Source: Clostridia bacterium (GTDB lineage Bacteria > Bacillota > Clostridia > Oscillospirales > Acutalibacteraceae). Taken from it: DNA of 64,000 bases. Where the stretch lies: the NCBI GenBank assembly GCA_900752115.1, contig CAADUC010000108.1:1-64000 (forward strand). Reading direction: 5' to 3'. This document shows positions 33,401-42,018 of this stretch, piece after piece. A program made the position numbers and the translations under genes. Numbering within the stretch: position 1 is the stretch's first letter; each line of letters opens with the position of its first letter. The notes beneath the pieces were generated by a model. The model saw nothing but the letters and a program-made list of their open reading frames with translations, was not told the DNA's origin and made no database searches.

Positions 33401-34587
33401 CATTGCTCGGCATGGGACCGGGAAACGCGGGCTGCCTGACCGCTGAGGCACAGACGGCGCTCGGAACAGCGGACTGCCTGATCGGCTCGCCCCGCCTGCT
33501 CGCCGCTTTCGGAACGGGCGTACCGCAGTTTGCGCTGACACGCGCTGCCGACATTGCAGCCTTGCTGCGGGAGCACCCCGAATTTTCGTCCCCGTGCGTG
33601 CTGCTCAGCGGCGACACAGGCTTTTACAGCGGAGCACGCTCCCTGCTTGCCCTCACCGGCGAAGAAAATGTCATCGTGCTGCCCGGCCTTTCGAGCGTGC
33701 AGACGCTTGCCGCCCGTCTGCGGCAGCCCTGGCAGGACTGGAAGCTCGTCAGCGCCCACGGCGTCTTCTGCGAGCCCGCCGCGCACGTGAGGAAAAACCG
33801 CTTTACCTTTTTCCTGACGGGCGGGGCGTGTTCACCGCAATCACTGTGCCGTTCCCTCGTATCGTCGGGACTCGGCGGCGTGCGCGTTACCGTGGGCGAA
33901 AACCTATCCGGTGAAAACGAGGCTGTTCACACCGGAACAGCCCTGGAGCTTGCGGAGCAGTGCTTCGCGCCGCTCAGCGTGATGCTTGCGGAACACCCGG
34001 AGCCCTATCTATCCATGGTTCCCGGCGTGCGTGACGACCGCTTTGAGCGCGGAAATGTGCCGATGACAAAAAGCGAGGTGCGCAGCCTCGTGCTGTGCAA
34101 GCTGGGACTGCGCCGCGGCGACGTATTCTGGGATGTCGGCGCGGGGACAGGGTCCGTCTGTGTTGAGGCGGCGCTGCTGCTTGAGGACGGGCTGGTCTGC
34201 GCCGTGGAACGGAACGAGGAAGGCTGCGCCCTGATCCGCAAAAACGCGGAACGATTCGGCGTACCGGTCACACTCGTGCAGGGCACGGCCCCGGAAGCAT
34301 GCGCCTCCTTCCCCGCGCCCGACACCGCTTTCATCGGCGGAAGCGACGGGAAGCTCGAGGAAATTCTGCGCTTCCTTCTGGAACGGAACCCGGCGGTGCG
34401 CGTGGTCGTAACGGCCGTGACGATCGAGACGCTCGCGAAAGCGTCCGCTCTCCTCGACCGGCTCGGCTTCTGTGAGGTGGAGCGGATTCAGGTCGCCGTC
34501 TCCCGGCTTGTTCCTGCGGGGCCGCTGCACCGTCTGCAGGCGGAGAACCCTGTTTTCCTGCTGAGCGGAAGGGGGCCGGGCGCGTGA
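33391..34587 (+). CDS. cbiET: bifunctional cobalt-precorrin-7 C5- / cobalt-precorrin-6B C15-methyltransferase (CbiE-CbiT fusion)
   Basis: 398 residues. Residues 1 to about 200 form a CbiE tetrapyrrole methylase (LGMGPGNAGCLTAEA, VLLSGDTGFYSGARSLL). From about 215 a CbiT-type class I methyltransferase follows, with VPMTKSEVRSLVL and the SAM motif FWDVGAGTGSVCVEAALL near residues 243-260. The fusion corresponds to aerobic CobL. It methylates C5 and C15 and decarboxylates the C12 acetate side chain. Confidence 0.95.
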   Translation: MRLTLLGMGPGNAGCLTAEAQTALGTADCLIGSPRLLAAFGTGVPQFALTRAADIAALLREHPEFSSPCVLLSGDTGFYSGARSLLALTGEENVIVLPGLSSVQTLAARLRQPWQDWKLVSAHGVFCEPAAHVRKNRFTFFLTGGACSPQSLCRSLVSSGLGGVRVTVGENLSGENEAVHTGTALELAEQCFAPLSVMLAEHPEPYLSMVPGVRDDRFERGNVPMTKSEVRSLVLCKLGLRRGDVFWDVGAGTGSVCVEAALLLEDGLVCAVERNEEGCALIRKNAERFGVPVTLVQGTAPEACASFPAPDTAFIGGSDGKLEEILRFLLERNPAVRVVVTAVTIETLAKASALLDRLGFCEVERIQVAVSRLVPAGPLHRLQAENPVFLLSGRGPGA

Positions 34588-35966
34588 ACCTGCCGCGGAT
34601 TCTGATTGCAGCGCCTCGCAGCGGAGGCGGAAAGACCACATTCGTCTGCGGACTGCTGCGCCTTCTGCAAAAGAAGGGCCTCTCCCCGGCCCCGTTCAAA
34701 TGCGGGCCGGACTTCATCGATCCGCTTTTTCACCGCGAGCTGCTCGGCCTCTCCGGGGCCAATCTCGACCTCTTCTTCACAGGCGAGGAAACCGTGCGCG
34801 GCCTGCTCGCGCGATACGGCAAAGGCCATGACCTCGCCGTCCTCGAGGGTGTGATGGGCTATTATGACGGCGTGGGCGGCACAACGGAAACAGCGGGCAG
34901 CTACGACCTCGCCCGCGCAACCGATACGCCGGTTCTTCTTGTGCTCGACGCGCGCGGCGTCTCGCTTTCCCTTGCGGCGGAGGTGAAAGGTTTTCTCTCC
35001 TTCCGCACGCCAAGCCGGATCGCCGGATTATTCCTCAACCGCTGCTCCGCTTCGCTGCACACGCTGCTCGCCCCGGTACTTGAGCGCGAGACCGGCCTGC
35101 CGGTTCTCGGCTACCTGCCGCCGGACGACGCCGTTTCGCTTGAGAGCCGTCATCTCGGCCTTGTCACACCGGAGGATGTGCAGGGACTTCCTGAAAAGCT
35201 CGACAGGCTCGCGGAAACACTTGAGCGGTCGCTCGACCTGGAGCGTCTCCTCGCCGTGGCAAAGAGCGCGCCGCCGCTTGAGAATCGTCTTGTCACTCAC
35301 GCGCCTGTTCACAGCGGACTGCCGCTGCGGCTGGCCGTTGCACGGGACCGGGCGTTCTGCTTCTACTACCGGGAGAACCTCGACTTGCTGCGCGAGCTCG
35401 GCGCGGAGCCCGTGTTCTTTTCCCCTCTCACGGATCGCGCCCTGCCTGAAAACTGCGACGGACTTTATCTTGGCGGAGGATATCCGGAGCTGTGGCTGGG
35501 ACAGCTTGCCGAAAACCGGCCGATGCTCGAGAGCGTACGGCATGCCGTTTGCTCCGGCCTTCCGACGCTCGCCGAGTGCGGCGGCTTCCTCTATCTGCAC
35601 CGGGAAATCCGGAACCGAAACGGAACTGCTTTCCCGGGCGCGGCCGTGCTGGACAGCTGTGCCGCTCCGGCAGGGGGGCTCAGACGGTTCGGCTACATCA
35701 CGCTGACCGCGGAACACGACACTCTGCTCTGCGCGCAGGGTGATTCCATTCGCGCCCACGAGTTCCACTACTGGGACAGCGAACACCCCGGGAACGCATT
35801 CACGGCGGCAAAGCCGCTGCGTTCCACACGATGGCCGTGTATCCACGCACAGAACAATCTGTTTGCGGGTTTCCCGCATTTGTATTTTTACTCCAACCCC
35901 TCCTTTGCCGCCCGGTTTGTCCGGGCCATGGCGGAGCGGCGGAAACGGAAGGATGAGAACAAATGA
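34584..35966 (+). CDS. cbiA: cobyrinate a,c-diamide synthase
   Basis: The 460-residue amidotransferase has an N-terminal dethiobiotin-synthetase-like ATPase domain with P-loop APRSGGGKTTFVCGL, then FKCGPDFIDPLFH. The C-terminal glutaminase domain has LAECGGFLYL with the nucleophile cysteine. It amidates the a and c carboxyls using glutamine and ATP. It starts with GTG and overlaps cbiET by 4 bp. Confidence 0.96.
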   Translation: MNLPRILIAAPRSGGGKTTFVCGLLRLLQKKGLSPAPFKCGPDFIDPLFHRELLGLSGANLDLFFTGEETVRGLLARYGKGHDLAVLEGVMGYYDGVGGTTETAGSYDLARATDTPVLLVLDARGVSLSLAAEVKGFLSFRTPSRIAGLFLNRCSASLHTLLAPVLERETGLPVLGYLPPDDAVSLESRHLGLVTPEDVQGLPEKLDRLAETLERSLDLERLLAVAKSAPPLENRLVTHAPVHSGLPLRLAVARDRAFCFYYRENLDLLRELGAEPVFFSPLTDRALPENCDGLYLGGGYPELWLGQLAENRPMLESVRHAVCSGLPTLAECGGFLYLHREIRNRNGTAFPGAAVLDSCAAPAGGLRRFGYITLTAEHDTLLCAQGDSIRAHEFHYWDSEHPGNAFTAAKPLRSTRWPCIHAQNNLFAGFPHLYFYSNPSFAARFVRAMAERRKRKDENK

Positions 35967-37048
35967 AAAACGAGCCTAAAACTCTTGACGAGCTGCTCTC
36001 CGGCATCTCGTCCGCCAACGCGGCTGCCGCCGATGCGTGCCGCCGCCAATGGGATTCCATTGCGAAACCGCTTCAGGGCCTCGGAAAGCTCGAGGAAAGC
36101 ATCATCCGAATGGCAGGCGCTCTCGGACACGTACCGGAGCCGGGATTTCGCCGCGCGATTTTTGTGTTCTGCGCCGACAACGGCGTGGTAGAGGAAGGCG
36201 TGACGCAGACCGACGCTTCCGTAACGACCGTCGTCACGCGCAATCTGTGCCGCGGCAAAGCCTGCGTAAGCCTGATGGCGAAATGTGCCGGCGCCGAAGC
36301 GATTCCGGTCGACATGGGAATTCGCGACAAATTTGAGGATCCCAACCTGATTTCCCGCCGAATCCGTACGTCCACCGGGAATATCGCCAAGGGTCCGGCC
36401 ATGACGGAGCAGGAAGCCGAGGCCGCAATTCTGGCCGGCGCCCGTCTGGCAGGCGAGTGGAAGGAAAAAGGCTACTCCCTCCTCGCGGCGGGTGAAATGG
36501 GGATCGGCAACACAACGACGGCGGCCGCCGTGTGCTGTGCTCTGCTCGGCCTCTCCTCCCGCGAGGCGACGGGACGCGGAGCCGGTCTCTCCGATGAGGG
36601 CCTCGCCCGTAAGCGTGAGGCCGTTCACCGCGCTCTTGCCGTCAACCATCCCGATCCGACGAAACCGCTCGAGGTGCTCGCGCGCGTCGGCGGACTTGAC
36701 ATTGCCGGCATGACAGGCCTGTTCCTTGGCGGCGCATACTATCAGATCCCCGTGGTGGTCGATGGATTGATTTCCGGCGCGTCAGCCCTCCTCGCGAAGC
36801 GGATGGCTGAGCCTGCGGGAGACTATCTCATTGCCAGCCACCGCACCGCTGAACCTGCCGGAGAATCCGTACTGCGCGCGCTGCGCCTCTCCGCTCCTCT
36901 TGACATGGCGATGCGGCAGGGAGAAGGTACGGGAGCCGCCGCTCTTTTCCCGCTTCTCGATCAGGCGCTTGCCGTCTTCTACGGTCTCGGCACCTTTGAA
37001 CAGAACGGGATGGATGCTTACGTCCCGCTCGGCGGCGAAAAGCCGTGA
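35963..37048 (+). CDS. cobT: nicotinate-nucleotide:5,6-dimethylbenzimidazole phosphoribosyltransferase
   Basis: The 361-residue protein has VFCADNGVVEEGVTQ near the N-terminus, GEMGIGNTTTAAAV in the centre and GEGTGAAALFPLLDQAL with the catalytic glutamate near the end. It makes the alpha-ribotide of the lower ligand base. No dimethylbenzimidazole-synthesis gene (bluB or bza) is in the window, so the base is made elsewhere or imported. It overlaps both neighbours by 4 bp. Confidence 0.96.
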   Translation: MKNEPKTLDELLSGISSANAAAADACRRQWDSIAKPLQGLGKLEESIIRMAGALGHVPEPGFRRAIFVFCADNGVVEEGVTQTDASVTTVVTRNLCRGKACVSLMAKCAGAEAIPVDMGIRDKFEDPNLISRRIRTSTGNIAKGPAMTEQEAEAAILAGARLAGEWKEKGYSLLAAGEMGIGNTTTAAAVCCALLGLSSREATGRGAGLSDEGLARKREAVHRALAVNHPDPTKPLEVLARVGGLDIAGMTGLFLGGAYYQIPVVVDGLISGASALLAKRMAEPAGDYLIASHRTAEPAGESVLRALRLSAPLDMAMRQGEGTGAAALFPLLDQALAVFYGLGTFEQNGMDAYVPLGGEKP

Positions 37049-37611
37049 TCGCCCTCGTTTACGGCGGCAGCGCCTGCGGGAAAAGCGCCTGGGCAGAGCG
37101 TCTCCTCACTGCCTGTTCCGGTGCACCGAAATATTATGCCGCGTGCATGGAACCCTTCGGCGAGGAAGCCTTCGAGCGCATCCGCCGCCACCGTGCGATG
37201 CGGGCCGGAAAGGGATTTGAAACTGTGGAAGCACAAAGGGATCTCTCTTCCCTTCCCCTTCCTTCCGGGTGCGCCGTATTGCTTGAATGCCTCGGCACGC
37301 TGACAGCCAACGAACTCTTCAGCCCCGGCGCGTCACCGGAAAGCGCGCTTGTTTCCCTGCGCGATGGGCTTTCCTTCCTTGCCCGGCAGGCTGAAACGCT
37401 GGTCGTGGTGGGAAACGACGTCTTCGCGGACGGGGTTTCCTACGACGAAAGTACACAGACATATCTGCGCGTGCTTGCCGCGGTGCAGCGTGAGCTGGCA
37501 GAGCAAGCCGATCTTGTGGCCGAAATTGTCTGCGGCCTGCCGGTGATTCACAAGGGGTCGCCGGAACAGTTCGGCCTTTCATCCACCGGGAAGGAGATTA
37601 CCGTCCCATGA
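37045..37611 (+). CDS. cobU: adenosylcobinamide kinase/guanylyltransferase-like protein (CobU, divergent C-terminal half)
   Basis: 188 residues. The N-terminal half is canonical: P-loop YGGSACGKSAWAE and RIRRHRAMRAGKGFETVEA containing the histidine that becomes guanylylated in CobU. The C-terminal half departs from the family: VVVGNDVFADGVSYDEST replaces the usual NEVG.GIVP block, and the ending CGLPVIHKG is only loosely conserved. It activates cobinamide by phosphorylation and transfer of GMP. A second, short CobU-like gene lies 770 bp downstream with the opposite pattern of conservation. Confidence 0.85.
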   Translation: MIALVYGGSACGKSAWAERLLTACSGAPKYYAACMEPFGEEAFERIRRHRAMRAGKGFETVEAQRDLSSLPLPSGCAVLLECLGTLTANELFSPGASPESALVSLRDGLSFLARQAETLVVVGNDVFADGVSYDESTQTYLRVLAAVQRELAEQADLVAEIVCGLPVIHKGSPEQFGLSSTGKEITVP

Positions 37612-38381
37612 TTCACTCTCTGTTGATTGCTTTTTCTCTCTACTCCGTGCTTCCCATGCCGCGGGCGGAGTGGACCCCCAAAAACATGCGGTACGCCATG
37701 TGCTTTCTGCCGCTCGTCGGCCTTGTGATCGGCGGGCTTGAAGCGCTGTGGCTTTTCCTCGGCGAGTTGTGGGGGCTGGGGCCTGTCCTGCGCGGAGCAG
37801 CGGCAGCTCTGCTTCCGGCCGCCGTCTCCGGCGGAATTCATCTTGACGGCCTGTGCGACACCTGCGACGCTCTCGGCAGCCACCAGCCGCGCGAGAAAAA
37901 GCTCGCGATTCTCAAGGACTCCCATACGGGCGCGTTTGCCGTCATCGGTCTTGCCGTCTATCTGCTCGCTCTCACCGGCGTACTCTCCGAGCTGCGGTGG
38001 AGCCCGAGGGTGGGCATGCTGCTTGCGCTCTGCTTCCCGCTGAGCCGTATTCTTGGCTCGCTGCTCCTGCTCCTGCTGCCCTGCGCGCGGGAGGACGGCC
38101 TTGCCCGGACTTTCTCCGACGCGGCGGAGCGGCGCTGCACCGTCATCCTTGTCGTGCTCGGCGTTCTCCTTCTGGCAGGAGCCACCGTTCTTTCCCCCGT
38201 CTGCGGACTCGTGATGGCCGCGGCGCTCGTGCTGCTCTTCTTCGCGCTGCGGCGTAAATTCCGGCGGGAATTCGGCGGCGTAACGGGTGATCTGGCCGGT
38301 TTCTCCATCGAGCTCGGCGAACTGGCGCTGGCCGCCGTTTTAATTGTGCTGCAAAAAATTCCGGGAGGTCTTCTCGTATGA
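37608..38381 (+). CDS. cobS: adenosylcobinamide-GDP ribazoletransferase (cobalamin synthase)
   Basis: The 257-residue polytopic membrane protein begins with LLIAFSLYSVLPMP and has the CobS active-site motif GGIHLDGLCDTCDALGS and then EKKLAILKDSHTGAFAV. It joins adenosylcobinamide-GDP to alpha-ribazole in the membrane. It overlaps both CobU-like genes by 4 bp. Confidence 0.95.
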   Translation: MIHSLLIAFSLYSVLPMPRAEWTPKNMRYAMCFLPLVGLVIGGLEALWLFLGELWGLGPVLRGAAAALLPAAVSGGIHLDGLCDTCDALGSHQPREKKLAILKDSHTGAFAVIGLAVYLLALTGVLSELRWSPRVGMLLALCFPLSRILGSLLLLLLPCAREDGLARTFSDAAERRCTVILVVLGVLLLAGATVLSPVCGLVMAAALVLLFFALRRKFRREFGGVTGDLAGFSIELGELALAAVLIVLQKIPGGLLV

Positions 38382-38734
38382 TTCTGATTGTCGGAGGCGC
38401 GGGCCAGGGCAAGCTGGCCTTCACCATGGAGCGCTTCGGTTTTTCCGAGGCGGACGCCACGCCGGGAGGACCGGTTTGGAACGCGTTTCACCTTGCGGTG
38501 CGCGATTGTCTCCGTGAGGACGGGGACATCGCCGCGCTGACGGAAAAAGCCGCGCAAAGCGAAATCGTTCTCTGCGACGAAATCGGCTGCGGCGTTGTTC
38601 CAACAGACCGGGAAGAGCGCCGCTGGCGCGAGGAGACAGGACGCGCGTGCCAAAAGCTGGCGCGGGAAGCTCGGGCCGTCTATCGCGTCGTGTGCGGGAT
38701 TCCCGTCTGCCTGAAGGGGGAATCCGTATGCTGA
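38378..38734 (+). CDS. short second CobU-like protein (118 aa)
   Basis: It begins MILIVGGAGQGKLAF, a P-loop with GKL instead of GKS/T. The middle segment with the guanylylated histidine (RI..HR) is missing. The C-terminal half is better conserved than in the full-length CobU of this operon: CDEIGCGVVPTDREERRWRE, then GRACQKLAREARAVYRVVCG and IPVCLKG. It is intact, in frame and overlaps cobS (4 bp) and cbiB (7 bp), so it is a maintained gene, not a decaying fragment. It may work with the CobU upstream; this is inference. Confidence 0.8.
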   Translation: MILIVGGAGQGKLAFTMERFGFSEADATPGGPVWNAFHLAVRDCLREDGDIAALTEKAAQSEIVLCDEIGCGVVPTDREERRWREETGRACQKLAREARAVYRVVCGIPVCLKGESVC

Positions 38735-39708
38735 CGCTCTGCGCCGTGGCGGCGGGCTTCCTGCTCGACCTTCTTTTCGGGGATCCGCATTGGATGCCCC
38801 ATCCCGTGCGCTGGTTCGGCGCAGCCATTGTCCGCCTCGAACCGTTTCTCCGCCGCATTTTTCCTGACACGGCGCGCGGAAAACGTACCGCCGGAGCTGT
38901 CCTCGCCGTTTTGCTGCCGCTTCTTGCCTTCTTGCTCTCTCTCGCCGTCCTGATCGTTTGCCATCTCGTCAGCCCATGGCTGCGCTTTGCGGTGGAAACC
39001 TTCTGGTGCTACCAGGTCCTCGCGACGAAGGCCCTGCGCGTGGAGAGCACAAAAGTACAGCGCGAGCTCGAACGCGGCGACTTACCCGCGGCACGGCGGG
39101 CCGTCTCTATGATTGTCGGCCGCGACACCGAATGCCTCATGGAGGAGGGCGTGGCGAAGGCCGCTGTGGAAACGGTAGCGGAGAACAGCTCTGACGGTGT
39201 GATCGCCCCGCTGTTTTACCTTGCAATCGGCGGTGCTCCGCTTGGCCTCTGCTACAAGGCCGTCAACACGCTTGACAGCATGGTCGGCTACAAAAACGAC
39301 AAATATCTGGATTTCGGACGCGCCTCCGCAAAGCTGGACGACGTATGGAATTTTCTCCCGGCGAGGCTTGCCGCCCTGTGTACCGTTCTGGCTTCCTTCT
39401 TCTGCGGCTTTGACGGTAAAAACGGCTGGCGGATCTTCCGGCGCGATCGCGGAAAAAGCGCCAGTCCGAACTCCGCGCAGACGGAATCCGTCTATGCGGG
39501 AGCGCTGGGACTCCAGCTGCTCGGCGACGCGGTTTACTTTGGGAAAGTGGTGCACAAGGACTCCATCGGCGATCCCCTGCGCCCCATCGCGCCGTCGGAC
39601 ATCAAACGCGCAAACCGGCTTCTGTATGCTTCCGCTTTCTGCTTTTTGGTACTGAGTCTTGCGGTGCGCGCCGCGGTCTGGCTTTCGCTGTTTCCCGGTC
39701 TTCTCTGA
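38728..39708 (+). CDS. cbiB: adenosylcobinamide-phosphate synthase
   Basis: The 326-residue membrane protein begins with AAGFLLDLLFGDPHWMPHPV and has VETVAENSSDGVIAPLFY followed by the NTLDSMVGYKNDKYLDFGRA segment, both hallmarks of CbiB/CobD. It attaches the aminopropanol (phosphate) arm to adenosylcobyric acid. The start at 38728 is used because a longer in-frame reading to 38647 overlaps the short CobU-like gene and lacks a site. A 248-bp gap without recognisable features follows. Confidence 0.95.
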   Translation: MLTLCAVAAGFLLDLLFGDPHWMPHPVRWFGAAIVRLEPFLRRIFPDTARGKRTAGAVLAVLLPLLAFLLSLAVLIVCHLVSPWLRFAVETFWCYQVLATKALRVESTKVQRELERGDLPAARRAVSMIVGRDTECLMEEGVAKAAVETVAENSSDGVIAPLFYLAIGGAPLGLCYKAVNTLDSMVGYKNDKYLDFGRASAKLDDVWNFLPARLAALCTVLASFFCGFDGKNGWRIFRRDRGKSASPNSAQTESVYAGALGLQLLGDAVYFGKVVHKDSIGDPLRPIAPSDIKRANRLLYASAFCFLVLSLAVRAAVWLSLFPGLL

Positions 39709-39956
39709 GGCAGCCGGCGCTTTTTCCTAACCGTGCAGCTTCCGGCTGTCTTTCCGAGGCTCTATGAAGAAACCACATCAGGCTGCTCTGTATGATCCTT
39801 ATGCATTTTCGGATACCGTAATCAAGAATCCATGCTTCCAAAGAAGTAACAATCCCCCTGCGGCACGGCATTCTGCGTCCATCCGCGGCACGGCACGAAG
39901 CCAGCCGCTCCGGGCTGCCTGCTCTATCTGAACCGCATCACCTGGGAGGGAACCTC

Positions 39957-41030
39957 ATGCTTTATCCGCACGGCGGCGACACGCTCTCCTATCAGGAAGC
40001 GTACGGCCGCGATCCAATCGATTTTTCCGCGAACCTGAACCCGCTGGGCACACCGCCCGCTGTTCAGGAAGCAGTTCGCCGCTCGGCCGCCCTCTGCGCC
40101 GCCTACCCCGACCCGTTCTGCCGCCGGCTGCGTCATGCCCTCGCAGAGCACGAAGGCGTCGCTGAGGAATCCGTTCTGCTCGGCAACGGTGCTGCCGATC
40201 TGATTTTCCGGTTAGCCTATGCCCTGCGTCCCACGCGTGCTCTGCTGCTTGCCCCCACCTTCTCCGAATACGAAACAGCGCTTACGGCAGCGGGCTGTTC
40301 CTGCTCGTTTTATCCGCTGCGCGAAGAGGACGGCTTTCGTCTGACAAGCGATTTTCTCTTTCATCTGGCGGACGGATGGGATCTCGTCTTTCTCTGCAAT
40401 CCGAACAACCCGACCGGACAACCGATTCCCCGCGACCTGCTCGAGGAAATTCTCCTCCAATGTGAGAAGCGCGGAACGCTTCTGGCTGTCGACGAATGCT
40501 TCACCTCCTTCCTCGATGAACCGGATGCCTATTCCCTGAAACCGTTTCTAGCGGAACATCCGAAGCTTTTCCTGCTTGGAGCGTTCACCAAGCTTTATGC
40601 AATGGCCGGACTGCGCCTTGGCTGGTGTTTTTGCTCCGATCGCGTCCTGCTGGACGAAATGGAACGCTCCGCACAGCCGTGGTCGGTATCCACACCCGCA
40701 CAGGAAGCAGGCCTTGCGGCGCTCAGCGAGACAGAGTTTGTGCGGCGCTCACGCGAGCTGGTACGCACACAGCGCGAATGGCTGCGCCGGGAGCTGACGG
40801 CGCTCGGAATGCAGGTGTACGGCTCGCACGCCAACTACATGTTCTTCCGCTCCCCTGTCACAGATCTCGGGGAAATGCTCAAGCAAGATGGAATCCTTCT
40901 GCGCTCGTGCGCAAACTACCGCGCGCTCGGGCCGGATTACTATCGTGCGGCGGTGCGTCTGCCGCAGGAAAACGAGGCGCTTATCCGGGCCATGCGGCAT
41001 TGCCTCGGGAACGGGGACAACACACCATGA
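39957..41030 (+). CDS. cobD: L-threonine-O-3-phosphate decarboxylase
   Basis: The 357-residue class I/II aminotransferase-fold PLP enzyme begins HGGDTLSYQEAYGRDPIDFS, typical of CobD. It has LCNPNNPTGQPIPRDLL and the PLP lysine K212 in AFTKLYAMAGLRLG. It produces (R)-1-amino-2-propanol phosphate for the nucleotide loop. GGAGGG lies before the ATG. Related histidinol-phosphate aminotransferases are excluded by the N-terminus and by context. Confidence 0.93.
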   Translation: MLYPHGGDTLSYQEAYGRDPIDFSANLNPLGTPPAVQEAVRRSAALCAAYPDPFCRRLRHALAEHEGVAEESVLLGNGAADLIFRLAYALRPTRALLLAPTFSEYETALTAAGCSCSFYPLREEDGFRLTSDFLFHLADGWDLVFLCNPNNPTGQPIPRDLLEEILLQCEKRGTLLAVDECFTSFLDEPDAYSLKPFLAEHPKLFLLGAFTKLYAMAGLRLGWCFCSDRVLLDEMERSAQPWSVSTPAQEAGLAALSETEFVRRSRELVRTQREWLRRELTALGMQVYGSHANYMFFRSPVTDLGEMLKQDGILLRSCANYRALGPDYYRAAVRLPQENEALIRAMRHCLGNGDNTP

Positions 41031-41929
41031 AAAACCAGCTTGTCGTTTCTGTCGTTCAGAAAGCACGGGAACCGTATGATCGGGAAGAAAATACCCGGCG
41101 CGGACTTCTCTGCATGGAGCAAGCCAAGGCATTGGGAGCCGACCTGGTTCTGTTTCCCGAGTGCTGGATCACAGGTTACGAATTTCCGGATTTTGACGAC
41201 AACATTTCCATCGGAGATATCGAGAAAACCGAAGCTTTTCAGGTATGGGCCTCTTCCGCCCTGGAAAAGGACGATCCGCATTTGCTTGCCTTCCGGGAAA
41301 AAGCAAAGGAGCTTCACATGGGAGTCATTGTCACAGGCTTCACCAGAGGGCTCCGAAGACCGCGAAACACCGCCTGGCTCATTGGACGCGGCGGCGAAAT
41401 CCTGCTGACCTACCATAAAGTGCATACATGTGATTTTGCCGGCGAACGAATGCTGGAAAGCGGAGAGGAATTTTTTGTGGCTGAATTTGACGGCGTAAAA
41501 ATCGGCGTCATGATCTGCTACGATCGGGAATATCCCGAAAGCGCCCGTGTTTTGATGCTGAAAGGGGCGGAAATCATTCTGGTGCCCAACGACTGCTCTG
41601 AAATGGAGCACCGCGTCAACGTGATCTCCACCCGCGCCTACGAAAACATGACGGGAATCGCAATGGCCAATCCTCCCGGAATGAAAAAGGGACGCTCCTG
41701 CGCTTTCAGTCCCATCATCTGGGATCATGACGGAAGCCGCGACAACCGGCTCTTCATCGCCGGAGAGGAAGAAGGAATTTTTCCCGCGGTCTTTGATCTC
41801 GATGCGATTCGTGAATACCGCAGCCATGAGATGATGGGAAATACCTTCCGCAAAGTCAAGGCTTACGGCCCGCTCCTGGAGGAGAAGATCGAACCTCCCT
41901 TTATACGGAGACATCAGCAGCCGAAATAA
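41027..41929 (+). CDS. carbon-nitrogen hydrolase (nitrilase superfamily) inside the B12 operon
   Basis: The 300-residue protein has a complete nitrilase-superfamily triad: E45 in LVLFPECWITGYEF, K131 in LTYHKVHTCDF and C164 in VMICYDREYPE. It is therefore probably an active amidase or related enzyme. Its start overlaps the cobD stop by 4 bp (ATGA), tying it to the cobalamin operon. No nitrilase step is known in the standard pathway. Possible roles are removal of an amide from a precursor or corrinoid repair; the sequence does not decide. Confidence 0.88.
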   Translation: MKNQLVVSVVQKAREPYDREENTRRGLLCMEQAKALGADLVLFPECWITGYEFPDFDDNISIGDIEKTEAFQVWASSALEKDDPHLLAFREKAKELHMGVIVTGFTRGLRRPRNTAWLIGRGGEILLTYHKVHTCDFAGERMLESGEEFFVAEFDGVKIGVMICYDREYPESARVLMLKGAEIILVPNDCSEMEHRVNVISTRAYENMTGIAMANPPGMKKGRSCAFSPIIWDHDGSRDNRLFIAGEEEGIFPAVFDLDAIREYRSHEMMGNTFRKVKAYGPLLEEKIEPPFIRRHQQPK

Positions 41930-42018
41930 CGCGGAAAACTGCGGCTGCGCCGCGGCTATCTTCTTCCCTGAGAAAGTTCCCCTTTCAACCCCATCCTATC
42001 CCGAGGAGGAAACCAGCA

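Noticed and set aside
38378-38734. The short CobU-like gene as a pseudogene
   Set aside because: It is in frame, overlaps both neighbours by a few bases and keeps the conserved C-terminal block, so it looks maintained.
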